A stretch of DNA of 64,000 nucleotides from an uncultured Prochlorococcus sp. (GTDB lineage: Bacteria > Cyanobacteriota > Cyanobacteriia > PCC-6307 > Cyanobiaceae). The position numbers were made by a program, and so were the translations under genes. Numbering within the stretch: position 1 is the first letter of the stretch; each line of letters opens with the position of its first letter. This document shows positions 41,597 through 52,056 of this stretch, in pieces. The notes beneath the pieces are model-generated. The model was not told the DNA's origin and ran no database searches. It saw only the letters and a program-made list of their open reading frames with translations. The stretch is taken from positions 62,001 through 126,000 of the forward strand of contig CABYNZ010000001.1 in the NCBI GenBank assembly GCA_902520485.1. The letters are read 5' to 3'.

Positions 41597-42310
41597 TTAA
41601 GTTATTGATAACTGCCAACGCTTTTTTAAATAATTACAGTATTCACATTTTAAGGAAGGTTTAGGGAAAACATCCGAACGTAATAAATTAACCGTATCAA
41701 TTATCTTATTTTCTACCCATGAAGTAGAACAATCTAATTTAATTAGATTTACATCAAAATTTAATTGGTTATTAAATAACTCTTCATTTTTCTTCCCATT
41801 GAAATATAAAAGATAAGCTTCTTTAGCCACTTGAAAACCGTTTTTTTTAAATAGCCACTGATACATTTCTAATTGTCTCTTATAAGCTTTTGCATATTCG
41901 TATTTATTAAAAGTCTCAGACCAATCAAAATTATTTCTAGATGTTGCTTTTACATCAACGATAATAAGATCACCATTTTTTTTCTGCCAAATATCATCCA
42001 CAGCTCCACCAAAATCATAGTTATGTTCAACTGACATATATCTTATCCCTTGGAAATTACTCCTCCAACGTTCTAAATCTTTGTGTTGGAAAGGTACAGC
42101 ATCAATTCCATATTCAATAAATAAAGGGTGCGGCTCCTGAATTTTTCTATAATAATCAAATTCATTTTTACACAAATTATCTACAGCTATATTTAAAGTA
42201 AATGGTAACGATGGCGGTTTTATTTGATATTTTTTATCAAGTACACAACATCTTGGACAACTAAGATATTTCTCAACAGTAGATCGACTTAGTTTAATAA
42301 TCTCACTCAT
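41597..42310 (-). CDS. PD-(D/E)xK superfamily nuclease, RecB/Cas4-like
   Basis: GGAVDDIWQKKNGDLIIVDVKATS, QLEMYQWLF, Cys-flanked (CPRCC N-terminal, CEYC C-terminal). Confidence 0.85.
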   Translation of the reverse strand: MSEIIKLSRSTVEKYLSCPRCCVLDKKYQIKPPSLPFTLNIAVDNLCKNEFDYYRKIQEPHPLFIEYGIDAVPFQHKDLERWRSNFQGIRYMSVEHNYDFGGAVDDIWQKKNGDLIIVDVKATSRNNFDWSETFNKYEYAKAYKRQLEMYQWLFKKNGFQVAKEAYLLYFNGKKNEELFNNQLNFDVNLIKLDCSTSWVENKIIDTVNLLRSDVFPKPSLKCEYCNYLKKRWQLSIT

Positions 42311-42520
42311 TACCTTTTAAGTCACATTAAAAAACTTTTTAACCATTTTGACTCCAGTATGGATGGTAGCAACTATCTTCAACTGGAATTAATTTAGTTA
42401 AGGGTAATTCAACATCGACGTTTGTTGTTTGTGGAATACCCAACATATTATAAGAACCTTGATAACAAGAATATTTTTTGAATTTTTAAAAAAATTATCT
42501 TCTTTGAACATTCTTGATAT

Positions 42521-42700
42521 ATGCCAATAGAATTTAAATTATATATATATTCTACTAATTGCCAAGAATTTTATCCTTTTTTATCATTTACTAAATACAA
42601 AAAAGGCTTAGTGCGTTCTATTAAATTTTTACCTCTTGAAAACGACTGGTATGATTGGTTTCTTTCAATAAGGCAGTTTGGCAGCAAACCGCATAAATGA
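42521..42700 (+). CDS. small hypothetical protein (59 aa), absent from supplied track
   Basis: MPIEFKLYIYSTNCQEFYPFLSFTKYKKGLVRSIKFLPLENDWYDWFLSIRQFGSKPHK, ATG to TGA. Confidence 0.45.
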   Translation: MPIEFKLYIYSTNCQEFYPFLSFTKYKKGLVRSIKFLPLENDWYDWFLSIRQFGSKPHK

Positions 42701-42726
42701 GGATATACTACCTTCTTACCCATAAA

Positions 42727-42750
42727 CTATTCCCACTCAATAGAACCTCC
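42727..42750 (-). repeat. degenerate duplicate of guaA 3' end (att-like)
   Basis: CTATTCCCACTCAATAGAACCTCC; reverse frame reads GGSIEWE-stop; 13-bp exact core TCCCACTCAATAG shared with 42866-42892. Confidence 0.7.
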
Positions 42751-42804
42751 TGATTTTGCCCCTTGAAACTCATTGATATCATTGGATTTATAAAAATAAA
42801 ATTT

Positions 42805-42826
42805 CCACGTAAAACCCACGTAAAAC
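42805..42826 (+). repeat. perfect tandem 11-bp repeat
   Basis: CCACGTAAAAC-CCACGTAAAAC. Confidence 0.9.
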
Positions 42827-42865
42827 TCAAAAGTTCTATTGTTGATGAAATAAGGCAATTTTCCG

Positions 42866-44452
42866 TCACTCCCACTCAATAGTGCCTGGAGGTTTGCTTG
42901 TGATATCATAAACAACCCTATTAACTGAATGTACTTCATTAACAATTCTATTAGAAATTCTTTCTAAAATCTGAAAAGGAATTTTGGACCAGTCTGCTGT
43001 CATACCATCTTCACTAGATACACAACGTAAAACTATTGGCCATGCATAAGTCCTTTTATCACCCATAACACCTACTGTTTTTACAGGTAGCAATACTGCA
43101 AAAGCTTGCCAAATATCATTGTAAAGACCTGCTTTTTTAATTTCGTCTCTTACTATCCAATCTGCATCTCTTAAACAATCAAGTTTTGCATTATTTACCT
43201 CTCCTAAAATTCTTATAGCTAATCCTGGTCCTGGGAATGGATGCCTTTTTATAATTTCATCCGGCAAACCTAAAGCAGCTCCCACTTTTCGGACTTCGTC
43301 CTTAAAGAGTTTTCTTAATGGCTCAACTAATTTAAATTGTAAATCTTTTGGCAATCCACCTACGTTATGATGACTCTTTATTTTTACAGCTATTCTTTCA
43401 CCAGTCTTAGGATCAATGTTTGTACCAGCACTTTCAATAACATCAGGATAAAGAGTACCTTGGGCTAAATACTGAAATGGTCCCAATCTATTGCTTTCCT
43501 CCTCAAATACTCTAATAAATTCTTCACCTATAATTTTCCTTTTTTGTTCTGGATCAGTAATCCCTTTTAATTTGGCAATAAACCTTTCCCTTGCATTAAT
43601 ATATTCAACTTTTATATGGAACTTCTTATCAAAGAAATTCATTAAAAATTCTGGTTCACCTTTTCTCATGAAGCCTTGATCTATAAACATACATGTAAGC
43701 TGATTTCCAATTGCTTTATTGAGAAGAAAAGCAAGAGTTGAGGAATCAACTCCCCCAGACAAGGCAAGTAAAACTTTTTTATTGCCAACTTGCTCTCTTA
43801 TCCTAGGAATAGTTTCCTCTATATACGTTTCGGTTGTCCAATCAGCCTCACAACAAGAAATTTTATAAACAAAATTTTTAATTACCGTCATCCCAAATTC
43901 TGAATGAATAACTTCAGGGTGAAATTGTACGCCAAATAATTTCTTTACATCATTTGAAATTGCTGCATGGATTGTATTTTCGGTATGAGCAATTTTATTG
44001 AATCCATTAGGCAAACAACTAATAGAATCTCCATGACTCATCCACATAATTGATTTATCTTCTACATCAGTAAGGAGGTCAGATTCTTGGTCTATGTTTA
44101 TTGGTGCTCTACCATATTCAGCTTTTTTGGTAGCTGAAATAACAGATCCTCCAAGTTCTTTGACCATTAATTGCATTCCATAGCATATGCCAAAAATAGG
44201 GATTCCTAAATTAAAAATTTTTTTATCACAACTAGGAGCATTTTGTTCATATACAGAATTTGGGCCTCCACTCAAAATGATCCCTTTAGGATTAATATTT
44301 TTAATTTCTTCAATTGAAATATGATTACTTACTACAAGAGAAAATACATTAGTTTCTCTAATTCTTCTTGCAATCAATTCAGAATATTGAGATCCGAAAT
44401 CTAGTATTAATATTGAAGGATCTCGTTCTTTTTTTAAAGATGTTTGACTCAT
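42866..44452 (-). CDS. guaA: GMP synthase (glutamine-hydrolysing)
   Basis: [52 protein letters not shown]-terminus. Confidence 0.98.
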   Translation of the reverse strand: MSQTSLKKERDPSILILDFGSQYSELIARRIRETNVFSLVVSNHISIEEIKNINPKGIILSGGPNSVYEQNAPSCDKKIFNLGIPIFGICYGMQLMVKELGGSVISATKKAEYGRAPINIDQESDLLTDVEDKSIMWMSHGDSISCLPNGFNKIAHTENTIHAAISNDVKKLFGVQFHPEVIHSEFGMTVIKNFVYKISCCEADWTTETYIEETIPRIREQVGNKKVLLALSGGVDSSTLAFLLNKAIGNQLTCMFIDQGFMRKGEPEFLMNFFDKKFHIKVEYINARERFIAKLKGITDPEQKRKIIGEEFIRVFEEESNRLGPFQYLAQGTLYPDVIESAGTNIDPKTGERIAVKIKSHHNVGGLPKDLQFKLVEPLRKLFKDEVRKVGAALGLPDEIIKRHPFPGPGLAIRILGEVNNAKLDCLRDADWIVRDEIKKAGLYNDIWQAFAVLLPVKTVGVMGDKRTYAWPIVLRCVSSEDGMTADWSKIPFQILERISNRIVNEVHSVNRVVYDITSKPPGTIEWE

Positions 44453-44506
44453 GTATAAAAGTTAACTCAATTTATTTACAAAAGCATAATGAGTTACAAA
44501 TTAATC

Positions 44507-45619
44507 TCATTGAAAATAAGAGATATGCTTATTACCATAAATTCCAGCCCACCTTATTTTCCTTTTTCTATCAAAAATGATTGATGCGATTTCCATATCA
44601 GATTTTACATACCTATTTACATAGGTAAAAGAACGCTTTTCAATCGTATTTGATAAAGTCTTGAATAATTTATCAGCTAAAGATTTATTAAATCTTTCAA
44701 GGAAAAGTAAAGCATTCTCAAGATTATCTAACTGAGATAATTCAACTATGATTTCAGGTGGCACCTTTACTTGAACTGCTAAATAAACAAGAATTTCAAT
44801 TCTTGCATCAGCTAAATGATTGTGTGTATGAAAAATACCACCTGCTAATTTAATTAATTTCCCGTGATAACCAAAAAGAATTACAGTTTTAACTTTTTTT
44901 ATTGCAGCATCAACTAATAATGGTCCTATCCAATTTCCAATTTTGATAATTGGCAAATTTACATTACAAGTTTTAGCCAAATTCAACCCATTTTCACCAA
45001 TAACAAAAACAACTGAACCTTTAAAATCATTTTGAACTAACTTTGCAAGATTAATTTTAGCCTCTTCTAATTGATCAGGTGAAGCACTCGAATAAGTCTC
45101 AGCAGAAGTACCAATAATAGATAATCCATCAACAATACCAAATGACTTATTACTAGTTCTTTCCGCTAAAAACTCTCCATTTGGGAAAATAATTTCTAAT
45201 TTCAAATTAAAGCCCTTAGGAATACTGTCTAATAAATTTTCGTATAACACTTCTTTTGCGAAATTAGAAATGCATATCTCTGATGTATCTTCTTTTATAC
45301 CTACACCATATCCTGCAATAATATTTATTGGAATTGATTGAACAGGATTATTAAAAGGAATTTCTTCTAGAGAGGCTAATGTCCATATTTCTAAGTTTTG
45401 GGTAATATCAAGATCTAGGCCAGACTTTGCAAAGGTGATTCCTAATGCATGAGAATCATCTTTAAGAAAACCTACGGAATGAATCTCAATTTTTATTTCT
45501 TTTTTTTCATTAGGAATTTTTATTAGTTCATAATTCTCAAATGGTAACCCTACTAGTTTTTTTAATGCTGATCTAGCAGCTCCAGCAACCCACAAAGGTA
45601 AAGAAAATCCTTTTTTCAA
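44507..45619 (-). CDS. cbiD: cobalt-precorrin-5B C(1)-methyltransferase
   Basis: FSLPLWVAGAARSALKKL; IIAGYGVGI; GIVDGLSIIGTS; FHTHNHLADAR. Confidence 0.92.
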   Translation of the reverse strand: MKKGFSLPLWVAGAARSALKKLVGLPFENYELIKIPNEKKEIKIEIHSVGFLKDDSHALGITFAKSGLDLDITQNLEIWTLASLEEIPFNNPVQSIPINIIAGYGVGIKEDTSEICISNFAKEVLYENLLDSIPKGFNLKLEIIFPNGEFLAERTSNKSFGIVDGLSIIGTSAETYSSASPDQLEEAKINLAKLVQNDFKGSVVFVIGENGLNLAKTCNVNLPIIKIGNWIGPLLVDAAIKKVKTVILFGYHGKLIKLAGGIFHTHNHLADARIEILVYLAVQVKVPPEIIVELSQLDNLENALLFLERFNKSLADKLFKTLSNTIEKRSFTYVNRYVKSDMEIASIIFDRKRKIRWAGIYGNKHISYFQ

Positions 45620-45679
45620 ATCAAGTAATTGAAAAATATATAATGAGAACTAATCTAAGAATGACCTATTTAACCAAAA

Positions 45680-46843
45680 GTGGCCATACAACAAAAATTA
45701 TCATTGATGATTCCTGGACCCACACCAGTTCCAGAAAAAGTTTTGCAAGCATTAAGTAAACATCCAATAGGCCATCGCAGTAAAGAATTTCAAGATCTCG
45801 TAGAAAGTACTACTAAGAATTTACAGTGGCTTCATCAAACTCAAAATGATGTTCTAACAATCACTGGTAGTGGGACTGCAGCAATGGAGGCTGGAATAAT
45901 AAACACCTTAAGTAGAGGAGATAAAGTAATTTGTGGAGAAAATGGAAAATTTGGCGAAAGATGGGTAAAAGTTGCTAAAGAATTTGGTCTTGAAGTAATA
46001 AAAATTGCTTCCGAATGGGGGACTGCACTTGATCCAGAAGAATTCAAAAAGGTATTAGAGGAAGATAAACAAAAAGAAATAAAGGCGGTTATTTTGACCC
46101 ATTCTGAAACCTCAACAGGCGTAATTAATGATCTAAAAACTATAAGTTCATATATTCGCATACACAACACAGCATTATCAATTGTTGACTGCGTTACAAG
46201 TCTTGGAGCTTGCAATGTTCCTGTAGATGAATGGAAATTAGATATCGTTGCTTCAGGATCACAAAAGGGATATATGATACCTCCAGGGCTCAGTTTTATA
46301 GCAATGAGCCAAAAAGCATGGGAAGCTGCAGAAAAATCTAATTTACCAAAGTTTTATTTAAATTTAAAATCCTACCGAAAAAGTCTTTTAAGTAACAGTA
46401 ATCCATATACACCAGCAGTTAATTTAGTTTTTGCTTTAGATGAAGCTTTAAAAATGATGAGAGAAGAAGGCCTAGATAACATTTTCCTCAGACACAATAA
46501 ACACAAATTAGCTATGAGCAATGCTATGAAGGCTTTAAACCTAAAATTATTTGCTGATGAAAAATATTTAAGTCCTTCTATTACTGCAATAAAAACTGAA
46601 GGTATGGATGCTGAAGAATTTAGAAAAACAATAAAGAAAAATTTCGATATATTACTCGCTGGTGGTCAAGACCATTTGAAGGGGAAAATATTTAGAGTCG
46701 GACATTTAGGCTATGTTAATGACAGAGATATTATCACGGTAGTTTCTGCTATAAGTAATACACTTCTCGAACTCGGTAAAATTACTACCCAACAAGCTGG
46801 TGAAGCATTACTTGTGGTATCAAAATATCTCGAGGGGAGTTAA
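45680..46843 (+). CDS. class V aminotransferase (serine/alanine-glyoxylate aminotransferase)
   Basis: MIPGPTPVPEKVLQAL; SIVDCVTSLGACNVPVDEWKLDIVASGSQKG. Confidence 0.95.
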   Translation: MAIQQKLSLMIPGPTPVPEKVLQALSKHPIGHRSKEFQDLVESTTKNLQWLHQTQNDVLTITGSGTAAMEAGIINTLSRGDKVICGENGKFGERWVKVAKEFGLEVIKIASEWGTALDPEEFKKVLEEDKQKEIKAVILTHSETSTGVINDLKTISSYIRIHNTALSIVDCVTSLGACNVPVDEWKLDIVASGSQKGYMIPPGLSFIAMSQKAWEAAEKSNLPKFYLNLKSYRKSLLSNSNPYTPAVNLVFALDEALKMMREEGLDNIFLRHNKHKLAMSNAMKALNLKLFADEKYLSPSITAIKTEGMDAEEFRKTIKKNFDILLAGGQDHLKGKIFRVGHLGYVNDRDIITVVSAISNTLLELGKITTQQAGEALLVVSKYLEGS

Positions 46844-46844
46844 G

Positions 46845-47042
46845 TTAAGTGCCTGGCTCTTCAACATTTCCGCCTAACTCAACAATCTTTTTTCTAAGAA
46901 CGATTGATTTTTTTTCATCACCTTTGGTTTGAGCTATTGCAAGGGCAAACTCTAATTTTTCAAGCTGGTGACCACCCTCAAAAAAAGATAATTTTTTCTT
47001 TATTCTGTTTTTATTATCTTTATATGAAATTTGTGAAGACAT
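46845..47042 (-). CDS. conserved small hypothetical protein (65 aa)
   Basis: Complete ORF converging on the aminotransferase gene. Confidence 0.65.
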   Translation of the reverse strand: MSSQISYKDNKNRIKKKLSFFEGGHQLEKLEFALAIAQTKGDEKKSIVLRKKIVELGGNVEEPGT

Positions 47043-47175
47043 AAAAATTCATGCTTTAGTTTATATTATGCCAACAAAAGGGGACATTACGAGAGGAAAA
47101 CAAAAATATTATTTGACTATAAACTTAAACAAAAAAAATTTTTTCTAATATTATGATCAAACATCTTTCAAATTT

Positions 47176-47688
47176 ATGCCTAACATAAATCTAATCTATT
47201 ATATTTTTGCAGGTTGTATTTTTGGAGCATTAGCTCTAAAAACAGGTATTCCTGCGGCTCCTCTAGCAGGTGCTTTAATAGGCGCAAGCATACTAAGCAT
47301 AAGTGGCAAAGTTGACATCGCGGAGTGGCCAATCGGAACAAGAACAATTTTAGAAATTGGAATTGGAACAGTCATTGGCACATCATTAACAAAAGAATCA
47401 TTAGTTGATATTCAAAATTTATGGAGACCAGCGATATTAATAACTTTTACTCTAGTTATTACTGGATTAGCAATTGGTTTGTGGACAAGCAGATTACTTA
47501 AAATAGATATTATTACAACAATTCTAGGAGCTGCACCAGGAGGTATTAGCGGAATGAGTCTTGTAGGATCTGAATACGGTGTAGGACCTGCGGTAGCAAC
47601 TTTACACGCTGTCAGATTGATCACTGTACTCTTAATTCTCCCTTTAGTTGTAAAATGCTTGAATATATTTGGAGTGATTAAATCTTAA
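47176..47688 (+). CDS. AbrB-family (putative ammonia monooxygenase-like) membrane protein
   Basis: Hydrophobic; GAAPGGISGMSLVGSEYGVGPAVATLHAVRL motif. Confidence 0.85.
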   Translation: MPNINLIYYIFAGCIFGALALKTGIPAAPLAGALIGASILSISGKVDIAEWPIGTRTILEIGIGTVIGTSLTKESLVDIQNLWRPAILITFTLVITGLAIGLWTSRLLKIDIITTILGAAPGGISGMSLVGSEYGVGPAVATLHAVRLITVLLILPLVVKCLNIFGVIKS

Positions 47689-47744
47689 ATTTCTATAGAC
47701 ATATTCACAAAAAAAGATATTTTTAAATAGAAGATAAAAGCCTA

Positions 47745-48209
47745 ATGCAAAGACTTAAGAAGAAAAATCTAATACCATTAGCGTTGGGAATTCTCACTCC
47801 TCTGACCCTTACTACGCCAAGAGTAAATGCAAGTGCATTTGGAGCGGAAATTTTTTGTACTATGAGAGACGGCGGAAATGACCATGAAAGTAGTTGGGAT
47901 GCAGCTTATACGTATATAAAAAAACAAAAGGGCGGATTATTTAAAGTTTCACCTAAAAATGCAGCAGCGCAAATTACTGAAACAGTTATAAGAGAAAGAG
48001 AAAAATTTAGTTATTGCGTTGAATATTTAGATAATCTTCATCCAAATAGAAAACTAATGCGAGATTTAGAAAAAGAAGAAAAAAGAAAAGAAAAAGAGGC
48101 AAAAGATAGAGAAAACAAAAGAAAAAAATTAGAAAAAGAATTAGAAGAGACTAATGAAAAAATTTCTGAAGAATTTACTGATGAAACACTCGATAGATAT
48201 AGTTATTAA
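47745..48209 (+). CDS. secreted hypothetical protein with charged coiled-coil C-terminus
   Basis: Signal peptide-like N-terminus; EEKRKEKEAKDRENKRKKLEKELEE tail. Confidence 0.75.
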   Translation: MQRLKKKNLIPLALGILTPLTLTTPRVNASAFGAEIFCTMRDGGNDHESSWDAAYTYIKKQKGGLFKVSPKNAAAQITETVIREREKFSYCVEYLDNLHPNRKLMRDLEKEEKRKEKEAKDRENKRKKLEKELEETNEKISEEFTDETLDRYSY

Positions 48210-48371
48210 TAAAATTAAAAAAAATAATTATTTTTTCTAAATTTTATAAATGCTATTTTGTATCTAAACACACTAAATCGCATTTTTACAGGCAAATTCG
48301 GGTTAAAAAGCATAATTAAATGTTGACTTTTAATATATTCAAGCGATTATTTATTTAACTAAATATTCTGA

Positions 48372-48773
48372 ATGCATATTAATGATGCGGTTTTTTTAGA
48401 GGATTTATGTCCTAAGTTCAGATTGAGACAGTGGCGAAAATCTATTCATAAGTTTACTGGAAAAAGTTGTATATATTGCGGAAAACCATCTGAATCTATT
48501 GATCATGTAATACCACGAAGCCAAGGAGGATTAAGTACAACAGAAAACTGCGTCCCTGCATGTCTTTCATGTAATGGAGATAAATCAGATGAAAATGCTT
48601 TGTTTTGGTATAGGAAGCAAAAATTTTATGATCCCCGAAGAGCAATGGCTATAAGAGCTTGGTTAGAAGGAGATTTAAGATTAGCTATTAGATTACTTCA
48701 ATGGGCTAATCCTAATTTTAAGTTAAAAAATAAAAACCATATAAAAGATGAATCAGAATATAAAGCAGCTTGA
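48372..48773 (+). CDS. HNH endonuclease family protein
   Basis: CIYCGKPSESIDHVIPRSQGGLSTTENCVPACLSCNGDKSD. Confidence 0.92.
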   Translation: MHINDAVFLEDLCPKFRLRQWRKSIHKFTGKSCIYCGKPSESIDHVIPRSQGGLSTTENCVPACLSCNGDKSDENALFWYRKQKFYDPRRAMAIRAWLEGDLRLAIRLLQWANPNFKLKNKNHIKDESEYKAA

Positions 48774-49001
48774 CTACCAAACATTACATATTTTTCTAGA
48801 GTTATAAGTCTTACATATATTTTCCAATTCTTTTGGAGATTCTGGGAATATTAAAATTGTCGAAAATGAAATAAGAAAAACAAATAACTTTTGATAGAAT
48901 TTAAAATTAACTAAACTTACTTTTTTCTCTACAAGAAGAGGGTAGCTTTTGCTAATACAGAAAGTTTTTGATTTTAAATCGGGCTCAAGAGCTGTCTTCA
49001 T
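48774..49001 (-). CDS. small hypothetical protein with TM segment
   Basis: 75-aa ORF converging on the HNH gene; FYQKLFVFLISFSTILIFP. Confidence 0.5.
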   Translation of the reverse strand: MKTALEPDLKSKTFCISKSYPLLVEKKVSLVNFKFYQKLFVFLISFSTILIFPESPKELENICKTYNSRKICNVW

Positions 49002-49036
49002 TATTTATTAATACATATGTACTACTTTAACCCAAT

Positions 49037-49927
49037 ATGAATAAACCTGCAAGTTTACTTGGAAGTAAAAATAAATTTTTAATCTTGGGATGTGGTTTCA
49101 GCGGTAGTTTTTTTGCAAAAACTATTAGAAAATTGGGTTGCACTGTTTTAACAAGCTCAAGATCTGCAAGCAAAGATCCAAATAGTTTTACTTTCAACAG
49201 TGAAAACGGTGTGTTTCCTGATGAGGAAATTTTTGATGGAGTCACGCATATTCTTAGTTGCATACCTCCTGACAAAAATGGTAATGATCCAGTATTAGAA
49301 AGCTTTCAAAGTAAACTACAAGATTTACCCCTTAAATGGGTTGGATATTTGTCTACCACAGGAATATATGGAAACACCGAAGGTGGTTGGGTTTCTGAGT
49401 TAGATCAGCCTAATCCTTTTCAAAAAAGAAGCCTTAATAGATTAAATTGTGAAAAAAAATGGATTGAATCTAGTTTGCCCGTGCAAATTTTTAGATTGCC
49501 TGGGATCTATGGACCTGGAAGATCCACGTTTGAAGCAATCAAAAATCAAAAAATTCGTGTTATTTTAAAAAATGCTCAAGTATTTTCAAGGGTTCATGTT
49601 GCCGATATTACACATGCGATTATTTTTTTATTACAAAATAAGGATAATTTAAAGTTTCACCAAATCATTAATATTGCAGATGATGAACCCTGTTCTCAGA
49701 TAGAAGTTATTCAATATTGCTACGATTTACTTGGTTTAACGATGCCAAAGCCAATATTATTTGAGGATGTAAAGGATGAATTATCACCTATCGCTCAATC
49801 TTTTTGGATGGAAAATAGAAGAGTTTCTAACAAACTTTTATGCGAAACACTTGGATATAAACTAATTTATAAAAACTATAAATTAGGGTTAAAAAATTGC
49901 TATCTGAATAGTCAAAAAATATATTAA
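49037..49927 (+). CDS. NAD-dependent epimerase/dehydratase family protein
   Basis: LGCGFSGSFFAKTIRKLG, YLSTTGIYGNTEGGWV, RLPGIYGPGRS. Confidence 0.92.
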   Translation: MNKPASLLGSKNKFLILGCGFSGSFFAKTIRKLGCTVLTSSRSASKDPNSFTFNSENGVFPDEEIFDGVTHILSCIPPDKNGNDPVLESFQSKLQDLPLKWVGYLSTTGIYGNTEGGWVSELDQPNPFQKRSLNRLNCEKKWIESSLPVQIFRLPGIYGPGRSTFEAIKNQKIRVILKNAQVFSRVHVADITHAIIFLLQNKDNLKFHQIINIADDEPCSQIEVIQYCYDLLGLTMPKPILFEDVKDELSPIAQSFWMENRRVSNKLLCETLGYKLIYKNYKLGLKNCYLNSQKIY

Positions 49928-49935
49928 AACTTTTT

Positions 49936-50970
49936 ATGAATTTTCAAAATACAAATAAAATATTGAATATAGTATTAAGCGTCGGGGATGAGTCAGGTAT
50001 TGGACCTGAAATAATCTTAAAAGCACTTTGTTCTAATCAGATACCAAAAAATATTGACTTTATATTAGTTGGATCAAAAAAAAATCTACAAAATACATAT
50101 GAATACCTTAGATCATTAGGATTGGAAAACCTTGCAAATCCTAAAAATTTCAAGATACATGATCTCGAAATTTCTTCATCAGGTAATGACCCTAAATCAA
50201 GTTATGGCAATTCAAGTTTCCAATATTTAACAAAAGCAATAGAAATTGTAAAACAATCTCCCAATTCAGCACTTGTCACTGGACCAATTTGCAAAAAATC
50301 ATGGTCTCAAGCAGGTCATTACTTCTCTGGTCAAACTGAAGTACTAGCAAAATCATGTGGAGTAAAAAACGTTGGCATGTTATTCACAGCTAAATCACCA
50401 ATTACAGGTTGGAGATTTAATACTTTATTAGCTACAACCCACATAGCCCTCTCTCAGGTTCCCAAGAAATTAACTGCAGAATTAATCCACTCTAAATTGG
50501 ATCTTTTCAAAGATTTTTGTGATACCTATACTGATAAACCTATTTTAAAAGTAGCAGGATTAAACCCTCACGCCGGCGAAGAGGGTATTTTAGGTCATGA
50601 AGAGAAAGATTGGCTTAATGATGCATTAATTACTTGGAATGAAAAGAATAGAGGTATTGAATTATCAGGCCCTTTATCACCAGATAGTTGCTGGAATTCT
50701 TCTGTAAAAGCATGGAATGACAAAAATGCTGAAAAGCATGATGGCATTCTTGCTATGTATCATGATCAAGGTTTAATCCCAATGAAAGTGATAGCTCTTA
50801 ATTACTCAGTCAATACCACAATCGGTTTACCTTTTATAAGAACATCTCCTGATCATGGAACGGGATTTGATATTGCTGGCAAAGGAATTGCTCAATGTCA
50901 AAGCATGATTGAGGCTATCAAGGCTGCCGTAGAAATGACTAACAATTCAAGACTGCTTAACACGCATTAA
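49936..50970 (+). CDS. pdxA: 4-hydroxythreonine-4-phosphate dehydrogenase
   Basis: [50 protein letters not shown]. Confidence 0.95.
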   Translation: MNFQNTNKILNIVLSVGDESGIGPEIILKALCSNQIPKNIDFILVGSKKNLQNTYEYLRSLGLENLANPKNFKIHDLEISSSGNDPKSSYGNSSFQYLTKAIEIVKQSPNSALVTGPICKKSWSQAGHYFSGQTEVLAKSCGVKNVGMLFTAKSPITGWRFNTLLATTHIALSQVPKKLTAELIHSKLDLFKDFCDTYTDKPILKVAGLNPHAGEEGILGHEEKDWLNDALITWNEKNRGIELSGPLSPDSCWNSSVKAWNDKNAEKHDGILAMYHDQGLIPMKVIALNYSVNTTIGLPFIRTSPDHGTGFDIAGKGIAQCQSMIEAIKAAVEMTNNSRLLNTH

Positions 50971-51447
50971 AACTTGACCAAATTCAACTGGAGTTCCATT
51001 TTCAACGAGAATCTCTACTATTTCAGCATTAAATTCAGATTCAATTTCATTCATTAACTTCATTGCTTCCAAAATACAAATGGTTTGACCAACCTTAACG
51101 TTATTCCCTACTTCGACGAATGGCTCCTCATCAGGCGCTGCAGCCCTATAAAATGTCCCAACCATAGGTGAAGTAATTTCAGTTAGATCAGAACGTCCTG
51201 GAGGCGCCACCTGAGTTGCTTCAGGCTCATTAACAACAGGAATATTATTATTAATAGTTTTTTGATTAGCAATTGTTTGCTTATCAAATGAAGTATTAGA
51301 AACTAAATTATCAATAACTTGGTTCTGACCAAATACATTCCTTTTTATTTCGAGTTTAAAATCTTCTCCCTCTAGCGAGAACTCTTGTATATCACTTGTA
51401 GAGATTTTCTCTATTAAGCGATTTAAGTCATCATGATCTAATTTCAT
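50947..51447 (-). CDS. accB: biotin carboxyl carrier protein
   Basis: [14 protein letters not shown] biotinylation motif; Pro/Ala-poor linker. Confidence 0.97.
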   Translation of the reverse strand: MKLDHDDLNRLIEKISTSDIQEFSLEGEDFKLEIKRNVFGQNQVIDNLVSNTSFDKQTIANQKTINNNIPVVNEPEATQVAPPGRSDLTEITSPMVGTFYRAAAPDEEPFVEVGNNVKVGQTICILEAMKLMNEIESEFNAEIVEILVENGTPVEFGQVLMRVKQS

Positions 51448-51452
51448 AGCCT

Positions 51453-52013
51453 TTAATTTTCACGTCCAAGATAACTATCGTTACGAGTGTCAACTTTAAT
51501 CATTTCTCCCACAGAAATAAATAAAGGAACCATAACTTGAGCACCTGTTTCTAGAATAGCTGGTTTAGTGCCCCCAGAAGCAGTGTCCCCTTTAACTCCA
51601 GGATCAGTCTCTGTAACTTTTAATGTGATTGATATTGGAAGTTCTACTTCTAAAACTTTACCATTATGAAAAATCACGTTAACCTCCATTCCTTCTTTCA
51701 AATACTTGGCGCCCTTACCAATTTGTTCTGAGGAAAGTCTCGTCTCCTCAAAACTTGTCATATCCATAAAAACATAATCTCCAGACTCCACATAAGTATG
51801 TTGCAGGTTAGACTTCTCAAGGATAGCCTGCTGTACTGATTCTCCGGCTCGGAAAGTTTTTTCAACCACGTTGCCGCTTTGAACTGATTTTAATTTTGTT
51901 CGCACGAAAGCAGAACCCTTACCAGGCTTGACATGTAGAAATTCTACAACACGCCAAACTTGTCCATCCAATTCAATGGTGGTACCTGTGCGAAAATCGT
52001 TACTGGAAATCAT
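51453..52013 (-). CDS. efp: elongation factor P
   Basis: [42 protein letters not shown]; start 52013 preferred over 52049. Confidence 0.97.
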   Translation of the reverse strand: MISSNDFRTGTTIELDGQVWRVVEFLHVKPGKGSAFVRTKLKSVQSGNVVEKTFRAGESVQQAILEKSNLQHTYVESGDYVFMDMTSFEETRLSSEQIGKGAKYLKEGMEVNVIFHNGKVLEVELPISITLKVTETDPGVKGDTASGGTKPAILETGAQVMVPLFISVGEMIKVDTRNDSYLGREN

Positions 52014-52056
52014 TCCTGTATTACATCCCCAAGGATCATAAACCTGCAAGAGTACT

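Noticed and set aside
42727-42945. 72-aa minus-strand ORF from the track as a real gene
   Set aside because: It overlaps the guaA 3' end out of register as a start and then reads through the scar; the IEWE ending is better explained as a duplicated guaA terminus.
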